The notes beneath the pieces were generated by a model that did no database searches, was not told the DNA's origin, and saw only the letters and a list, made by a program, of their open reading frames with translations. Of a DNA stretch of 64,000 nucleotides, positions 63,766-64,000 are shown one piece after another. How positions within the stretch are numbered: the first letter of the stretch is position 1; each line of letters starts with the position of its first letter. The stretch comes from Arsenicicoccus sp. oral taxon 190 (GTDB lineage Bacteria; Actinomycetota; Actinomycetes; Actinomycetales; Dermatophilaceae): NCBI RefSeq assembly GCF_001189535.1, contig NZ_CP012070.1, positions 1,240,001 through 1,304,000 of the forward strand, in the 5' to 3' direction. Position numbers and translations under genes: made by a program.

Positions 63766-64000
63766 CGACCGCCCCCCGCGACCCCGCCCCCGCGACGGCG
63801 CCCTGCGCGACCCTGCCCAAGCGGCGGCCCCGGAGCAGCCGGTCCGGGTGCTGCTCGTCGACGACATGCCGCTCTTCCGCCGGGCGATCGCCGCGCTCGT
63901 GGACGCCCAGCCGGACCTGCAGGTGGTGGGGCAGGCCGACAACGGGCTGCAGGGCGTCGAGGAGGCCCGCCGGCTGCAGCCCGACCTGGTCGTCATGGAC
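63762..64000 (+). CDS. NarL-family response regulator, receiver start only; start out of frame
   Basis: The receiver domain VRVLLVDDMPLFRRAIAALV begins at 63842, with the acidic pair Asp-Asp and the phosphorylated Asp in LVVMD at the window edge. The ATG at 63762 overlaps the kinase stop by ATGA but reads in another frame; the receiver frame has a stop at 63752 and no ATG, GTG or TTG before the domain. A one-base error or mutation in the GC-rich leader is likely, or an unusual CTG start. Confidence 0.7.
   Translation, partial: MTTAPRDPAPATAPCATLPKRRPRSSRSGCCSSTTCRSSAGRSPRSWTPSRTCRWWGRPTTGCRASRRPAGCSPTWSSW

Overview
The window is very GC-rich DNA with dense, often 4-bp-overlapping genes, GTG starts and G/C-ending codons. 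That, plus the gene families (a SARP/AfsR regulator, mycoredoxin, a stand-alone LigD-type polymerase, fused pcaL), points to an actinobacterium. The overall look suggests Micrococcales, perhaps an Intrasporangiaceae-like genus, but that is inference only. No rRNA, tRNA, CRISPR array, prophage or intact insertion sequence was seen.

Layout. 1-3.7 kb: a small catabolic unit (amidohydrolase, alpha/beta hydrolase, FAH-family enzyme) divergent from a GntR/FCD regulator, in DNA of visibly lower GC than the rest; 3.7-4.6 kb is hypothetical or decayed. 4.6-12 kb: a mosaic of single genes (GNAT, secreted beta-helix protein, SRPBCC protein, SDR, a Phd/VapC toxin-antitoxin pair, a MerR remnant, a CPBP protease interrupted by a stop codon, a RibD-like reductase). 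12-18.5 kb: GNAT-SARP operon, divergent lipase, and a membrane-anchored molybdopterin oxidoreductase.

18.7-34.8 kb is the centrepiece. A leftward operon (crotonase, acetoacetyl-CoA-synthetase-like ligase, 3-hydroxyacyl-CoA dehydrogenase, CoA ligase, CouO-like amidohydrolase, acyl-CoA dehydrogenase, pobA) with a divergent MarR gene and an aromatic-acid MFS transporter is followed by a rightward pcaHGB-L(DC)-IJ operon. Read together: hydroxycinnamate uptake, CoA activation, side-chain beta-oxidative deacetylation to 4-hydroxybenzoate, hydroxylation to protocatechuate, intradiol ring cleavage, and the beta-ketoadipate pathway to beta-ketoadipyl-CoA. The thiolase pcaF and an IclR-type PcaR are not in the window. 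The same operator-like sequence sits inside the promoter spacers of both the catabolic operon and the transporter gene.

34.8-48 kb: a frameshifted XRE/TPR regulator remnant at the edge of the pca cluster, DUF2237, FkbM methyltransferase, metallo-beta-lactamase-fold protein divergent from a mycoredoxin, GNAT, epimerase, a MarR-MFS pair divergent from AraC-VOC, zinc alcohol dehydrogenase, and a DUF969-DUF979-DUF2891 unit controlled by a GntR regulator. 48-64 kb: stress-type SDR, a tight SelO-DUF72-cyclophilin-sugar dehydrogenase run, a WYL regulator, DUF1697, a DHA2 exporter with an unusual C-terminal domain divergent from TetR, DoxX, a polysaccharide deacetylase lipoprotein, exonuclease III-like nuclease, LigD-type polymerase, and a NarL-type histidine kinase with the start of its response regulator.

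Two themes recur. First, several genes carry single-base lesions (in-frame TGA or TAG, +1 shifts in G or C runs), which are either recent decay or assembly error. Second, several intergenic regions carry long perfect palindromes, in three cases directly beside a C-rich, G-poor tract that follows a stop codon.
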